Assembly (NCBI GenBank): GCA_030042575.1
Contig: JASHZK010000289.1
Span: 1-8,576 of the forward strand
DNA length: 8,576 nucleotides
Direction: 5' to 3'
DNA from: Acidimicrobiales bacterium
GTDB lineage: Bacteria > Actinomycetota > Acidimicrobiia > Acidimicrobiales > UBA8190
Shown: piece after piece, positions 5,237 to 8,576 of the stretch
Position numbering within the stretch: position 1 is the first letter of the stretch
Layout of the letters: the number at the start of each line of letters is the position of its first letter
The notes under the pieces: generated by a model
Database searches by the model: none
Told to the model about the DNA's origin: nothing
What the model saw: only the letters and a program-made list of their open reading frames with translations
Program-made: the position numbers and the translations under genes

Positions 5237-8200
5237 GTGCAAGCTCCCAGGGGAGGTGTCACCACGCGGCGAGCTCCGAGCGCGAACGACCGTGGTGTCC
5301 GCCTCGGCCTCCTGCTCTCCGGCCTCCGCTGGAGGGCCGGAAGCACGTTGGCCCTGTTGGTCGTCTCGGTCGTGGCCGTGGGCGTGGGGGCCTTCGGCCC
5401 CATCTACCTGCACAGCACCGATCAGGCCATTCTCGACAGCGCGCTGGCCGGCGCCGCCCCTGGCAACGCCGGCTTGACCCTGCAACCGGCGGGCAGCACG
5501 GGCAGCCTGTCGCGGATCCAGAAAGCTGCGCGCCGGGTGCTGGAATCCGGTGGCCGACATCGGTGGTTCGCCACGCCCATCTCCACCGAGGAGGTGGGGG
5601 TGGGCACCGTGGCCGCCGGGCAGGGCTACGCCAGTGGGCTGGTGGCCCGTTCGGGGGTGTGCGGACAGCTGGACATGGTCGCCGGCTCGTGCACGGCGAC
5701 GACGGGGACGGTCGTGATGAGCGATCGCAGCGCCCGAGCTCTGGACCTCGGGGTGGGACAGCAGGTGCGATTGACCGCGGGTCGATCCCCGACGACGGCC
5801 CCGCTCGTGCTCGTGGTCTCTGGGCTGTACGCGCCCAACGCCTCTGATCCGTACTGGTGGGGGATCAATTACTTCGGCTTCGGCCGCGGGTCGCTCTCCA
5901 CGCCCGAGCTGGACGACATGTTCACGCCCTTCTCCACCCTGCGCCCGCTGGCTTCGTCCTCGCCTGTCTCCTCCATGGTCCAGGTGCCTCTGGCCGCCGG
6001 TTCCCTGACGGTGGGCACGGTGGCCGCCTTTCAGTCGGCCCTGGCGGCCTCGACCCGCACGGCGCTGGACCACTACGGCGTCCAGATCACCTCGCAGGTA
6101 TCGGCGCTGCTGTCGGCGGCGGCCGGCAACGAGCGCACGTCGACCTCGGTCATCCTCGTGGTCGACCTCGAGCTCTTCCTGCTCGGGGTGTTCGTCGTGT
6201 ACTTCGTGGCCTCCCGGACGGCCACCGAGCGCGCCCCCGACGTCCGCCTGGCCCTGCTCCGCGGCTTCCGGCCCCGAAGCACGGTCTCGGTGGCGCTGGC
6301 CGAGCCGCTGGCCGTGGTGGTGGCCGCCGTCCCCGTGGCCCTGGCCGCCACCTGGCTGGCCACGTGGGCGAGCGCCGGCGCCCTCTTCGGGACCGGGGTG
6401 GGCGCCTCGCTCACGCTCCTGTCGGTGGGGGCGGCCGTGGCCGGTGGGGTGGTGGGCATGGCCGCGGCGAGCTTGGGAAGCAGGCAGATGATCAGCACCA
6501 GCGACGTCGACGTCGCTGGGTCCTCGTCCGCCCGGGCCAGGACCACACGGCTGGTGGCGGAGAGCGCCGTCCTGGCCGTGGCCCTCGCCGCCTTCGTGGA
6601 GCTGGCGCTGGCCGGCGTGCAAGGGTCCTCCGCGGCCACGCGGACCGACCCGCTGTCGGCCCTGGCGCCCGGTCTGCTCGCGCTGGCCCTGGGCATCGTC
6701 GGGGCCAGGCTGTTGCCCTGGGTCCTGCGTGCCACCTACGGCATGACGACGCGATCGGCCAGCGTGGTGTGGACGCTGGCCACCCGCCGGGTGGCGCGGC
6801 GCAACGAGTTCGCCGCTCAGGTGGTGCTCGTGGCCATGGCGACGGGACTGGCTGTTTTCGCCCTGGCCGGCTGGTCGATCAACACCAGGAACCGCACCGA
6901 TCTCGGCGCCTTCGCCGTGGGGGCGTCGCGTGTGTTGACGGTGTCGGTTCGCCCAGGGGTGAATTTCCTCCCGGCCGTGCGCGCCGCCGATGGCGGGGGG
7001 CGTTCGGCCATGGCCGTGGTGGTGGAGAACGCCTCCGACGGCACCACGCTGGCTGTCGACGCCAGCCGCATGGGCTCGGTCATGTCCTGGCCCCCCGGCC
7101 TGGGCGGCGGCGGGAGCCGTGCCGTCGCCGGTCGGCTCGTCCCGAGCGGCTTGGCGCCGGCCGTCGAGGTGTCGGGGAGCGCCGTTCGCCTGGACGTCAC
7201 CACCGTCGTCGACGCCCAACCGCCCGCTCAGCTGACGGTCGACCTCTTCGACAACGACTACATGGTCCCCGAGCAGGTCCAGCTCGGTTCGCTCACCGCC
7301 GGTGCCTCCGTCTACGAGGGATCGCTCCTGGGGCTGTGCCCCGGAGGCTGCCGGCTCGTGGACCTCGCCCTGTCGTGGTATCCGCCGGCGGGAGTCCCTG
7401 AGCAGAGCGAGCCGGTCCGTCTGGAGGTGGCGTCGATGGCCGAGCAGTCGGCCGCCGGTTGGGTGCCGGTGGCCGCCGGACTGGGCCGGTCCCGGCGCTG
7501 GACGATCAGCGCCGGCGAAGGGCAGCTGCACAGCTCCGACGGCGCGCTGGCCGGCGATCTCACCGTGGACGCTTCGGGCGCCCCGGTGGAGGTGGCGCCC
7601 CGCGACGTCCCGAGTGAGCTCCCCGCCGTGGTGACCCCCACGGTGGCCACGCTGGACAGCCAGGGCTACGGGCAACCGCTGGCCATTGCCGGCCTCGACA
7701 CGGGCACGGTGTCCGCCCGCCAGGTGGGCGAGGTCCCCGCCCTCCCCCGGGTGGGGAGCGCCGCCGACATGGTCGACCTGCAGACGGCCGAGGACTTTCT
7801 GTCGGGGCCCTTCGTCGACGCCACCACCGAGGTGTGGCTGTCGGCCCAAGCACCCTCCGACATCGTGGTCGAGCTGCAGCGACGGGGTGTCACCGTGACG
7901 GGCGTGGACAGTGTGACCGGCCGGTTGCGGGCGTCCGCCCACGGCGGTGTCGAGCTTGCCTACGGCCTGTTCCTGGTGGCCGCCGTCGCCGCCGGGGCCA
8001 TGGCCGTCGGCGCCACCGGCTTCGCCGTGGCCGTGGGGGCCCGACGACGCCGGGCCGAGCTGGCCGCCATGCGCGCCATGGGGATCCCCGTCACCACCCT
8101 GCGGCGATCCCTCGAGGCCGAACAGGTCCTGTGCGCGGGCACGGCGCTCGTCCTCGGTGTGGCCGCCGGATCGTTGTCGGCCGTGGTCGCCCTCAAGACG

Positions 8201-8377
8201 GTGCCCGAGGCCGTGCCCGCCGGTCCGGGGCCTCCGCTCGAGCTCGGGCTCCCGGTGGCACTGCTCGTCGCCCTGGTGGCGGTGCTGGTGGCCGGGCTGT
8301 GGCTCACGGTGTGGGTGGGGTCCCGTCTCGTGATGGTCGGTGCCTCGGTGGACAAGCTGGGTGGCTCCGGGACATGA
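5237..8377 (+). CDS. ABC transporter permease with two FtsX domains (ABC3/MacB-like)
   Basis: This protein of about 1046 residues is the membrane subunit of an ABC transporter of the FtsX/MacB/LolCE superfamily, which usually moves or extracts substrates at the outer face of the membrane, or drives cell-wall enzymes, rather than importing solutes. From GTG 5237 there are about ten hydrophobic helices: TM1 37-57, TM2 294-315, TM3 353-375, TM4 385-411, TM5-7 within 438-545, TM8 906-934, TM9 962-985, TM10 1012-1036. Two external domains lie at about 58-290 and 546-901. Each half has the FtsX loop after its helix: ERAPDVRLALLRGFRP (about 331-346), and RRRAELAAMRAMGIP with the downstream LEAEQ (about 937-963). 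Cysteines pair closely in each external domain (152/162; 701/705 in CPGGC). The start could instead be ATG 5186 (1063 residues), which lacks a ribosome-binding site; no other in-frame start precedes TM1. The stop overlaps the ATPase start (ATGA), so the two are translationally coupled. Substrate unknown. Confidence 0.92.
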   Translation: MQAPRGGVTTRRAPSANDRGVRLGLLLSGLRWRAGSTLALLVVSVVAVGVGAFGPIYLHSTDQAILDSALAGAAPGNAGLTLQPAGSTGSLSRIQKAARRVLESGGRHRWFATPISTEEVGVGTVAAGQGYASGLVARSGVCGQLDMVAGSCTATTGTVVMSDRSARALDLGVGQQVRLTAGRSPTTAPLVLVVSGLYAPNASDPYWWGINYFGFGRGSLSTPELDDMFTPFSTLRPLASSSPVSSMVQVPLAAGSLTVGTVAAFQSALAASTRTALDHYGVQITSQVSALLSAAAGNERTSTSVILVVDLELFLLGVFVVYFVASRTATERAPDVRLALLRGFRPRSTVSVALAEPLAVVVAAVPVALAATWLATWASAGALFGTGVGASLTLLSVGAAVAGGVVGMAAASLGSRQMISTSDVDVAGSSSARARTTRLVAESAVLAVALAAFVELALAGVQGSSAATRTDPLSALAPGLLALALGIVGARLLPWVLRATYGMTTRSASVVWTLATRRVARRNEFAAQVVLVAMATGLAVFALAGWSINTRNRTDLGAFAVGASRVLTVSVRPGVNFLPAVRAADGGGRSAMAVVVENASDGTTLAVDASRMGSVMSWPPGLGGGGSRAVAGRLVPSGLAPAVEVSGSAVRLDVTTVVDAQPPAQLTVDLFDNDYMVPEQVQLGSLTAGASVYEGSLLGLCPGGCRLVDLALSWYPPAGVPEQSEPVRLEVASMAEQSAAGWVPVAAGLGRSRRWTISAGEGQLHSSDGALAGDLTVDASGAPVEVAPRDVPSELPAVVTPTVATLDSQGYGQPLAIAGLDTGTVSARQVGEVPALPRVGSAADMVDLQTAEDFLSGPFVDATTEVWLSAQAPSDIVVELQRRGVTVTGVDSVTGRLRASAHGGVELAYGLFLVAAVAAGAMAVGATGFAVAVGARRRRAELAAMRAMGIPVTTLRRSLEAEQVLCAGTALVLGVAAGSLSAVVALKTVPEAVPAGPGPPLELGLPVALLVALVAVLVAGLWLTVWVGSRLVMVGASVDKLGGSGT

Positions 8378-8576
8378 ACCCCGGTGCGCAGGCGACCGCC
8401 GGAGCCGGAGACGGCTCAGCGGGAGCAACGGGCGTCCGCCTGACGGGCGTCGTCCACCTGTATCGGCAGTCGGGAGCCGACATCGTGGCCCTGCGAGGGG
8501 TCGACCTCGACGTCTCGCCGGGGGAGATGGTGGCCCTGCTCGGACCCTCGGGCATGGGCAAGACCACCGTGCTGCG
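8374..8576 (+). CDS. ABC transporter ATP-binding protein, N-terminal part (3' end outside window)
   Basis: An ATG at 8374-8376 overlaps the permease stop (ATGA), and the frame is open to the window end, giving 67 codons plus two bases. After a Gly/Ala-rich 20-residue lead, the sequence shows the ABC ATPase start: VHLYRQ with the A-loop Tyr30, VALRGVDLDVSPGEMVALLG, then Walker A GPSGMGKTT (57-65). The signature motif, Walker B and the H-loop lie beyond the window. The pattern is that of the MacB/LolD-type ATPases that partner FtsX permeases, and the coupled start marks it as the motor for the upstream permease, acting on the cytoplasmic side. Met61 replaces the more common Ser in the P-loop variable position, which should not affect nucleotide binding. 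Confidence 0.93.
   Translation, partial: MNPGAQATAGAGDGSAGATGVRLTGVVHLYRQSGADIVALRGVDLDVSPGEMVALLGPSGMGKTTVL

Noticed and set aside
5113..5403. Upstream in-frame extension of the prepilin gene to give 299 residues.
   Set aside because: It would put about 115 residues before the prepilin cleavage site and overlap the permease N-terminus; GTG 5112 has its own ribosome-binding site and gives an 18-residue leader.
5229..5477. Small ORF starting at ATG 5229 behind the strong GAGGAGGG sequence.
   Set aside because: Its product is Pro/Ser/Trp/Arg-rich and runs out of frame across the permease TM1, so it looks like a shadow. The start problem itself is listed as a finding.
5150..8428. A 1092-codon open frame on the minus strand opposite the permease gene.
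   Set aside because: Its product is low-complexity and rich in His, Gly, Arg and Gln with no domain or membrane pattern, while the opposite strand encodes a clear FtsX permease. Long antisense frames are expected in DNA this GC-rich.

Overview
The window is very GC-rich bacterial DNA with GTG starts, overlapping ATGA stop/start junctions and long spurious antisense frames. With a fused Wzz/BY-kinase, a polyprenyl glycosylphosphotransferase and a two-FtsX ABC permease, this suggests a high-GC actinobacterium. An Acidimicrobiia-like lineage is my guess from gene style; no marker gene proves it. I see no rRNA, tRNA, insertion sequence, phage gene or CRISPR array.

Layout from left to right: (1) the 3' end of a DUF1839-like gene on + (to 569). 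(2) Convergent with it, a 636-residue Wzz/tyrosine-kinase fusion for polysaccharide chain-length control on - (600-2510). (3) A 417-base divergent intergenic region holding repeats and a weak candidate promoter. (4) A 510-residue WbaP/WcaJ-type phosphoglycosyl transferase on + (2928-4460). (5) Convergent with it, a 202-residue prepilin-like protein on - (4504-5112). (6) A 124-base divergent gap. (7) A roughly 1046-residue ABC3/FtsX-type permease on + (about 5237-8377). (8) The first 67 codons of its ABC ATPase on + (from 8374), cut by the window end. Both convergent junctions carry a GC-rich stem-loop.

Genes 2 and 4 form a divergent exopolysaccharide or capsule pair. The transferase would load the first sugar phosphate on undecaprenyl phosphate, and the Wzz/BY-kinase would control polymerisation and export. 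The prepilin and the MacB/FtsX-like transporter are also envelope genes, but nothing in the sequence ties them to the polysaccharide pathway. The DUF1839 fragment probably belongs to another unit lying to the left.

Most of the window is ordinary. The points most worth a second look are the prepilin lacking the conserved Glu5, the kinase with Ser in Walker A' and a 106-residue tail beyond its tyrosine cluster, the 10-bp direct repeat before the transferase start, and the unclear permease start, where the best ribosome-binding site serves an out-of-frame ATG.
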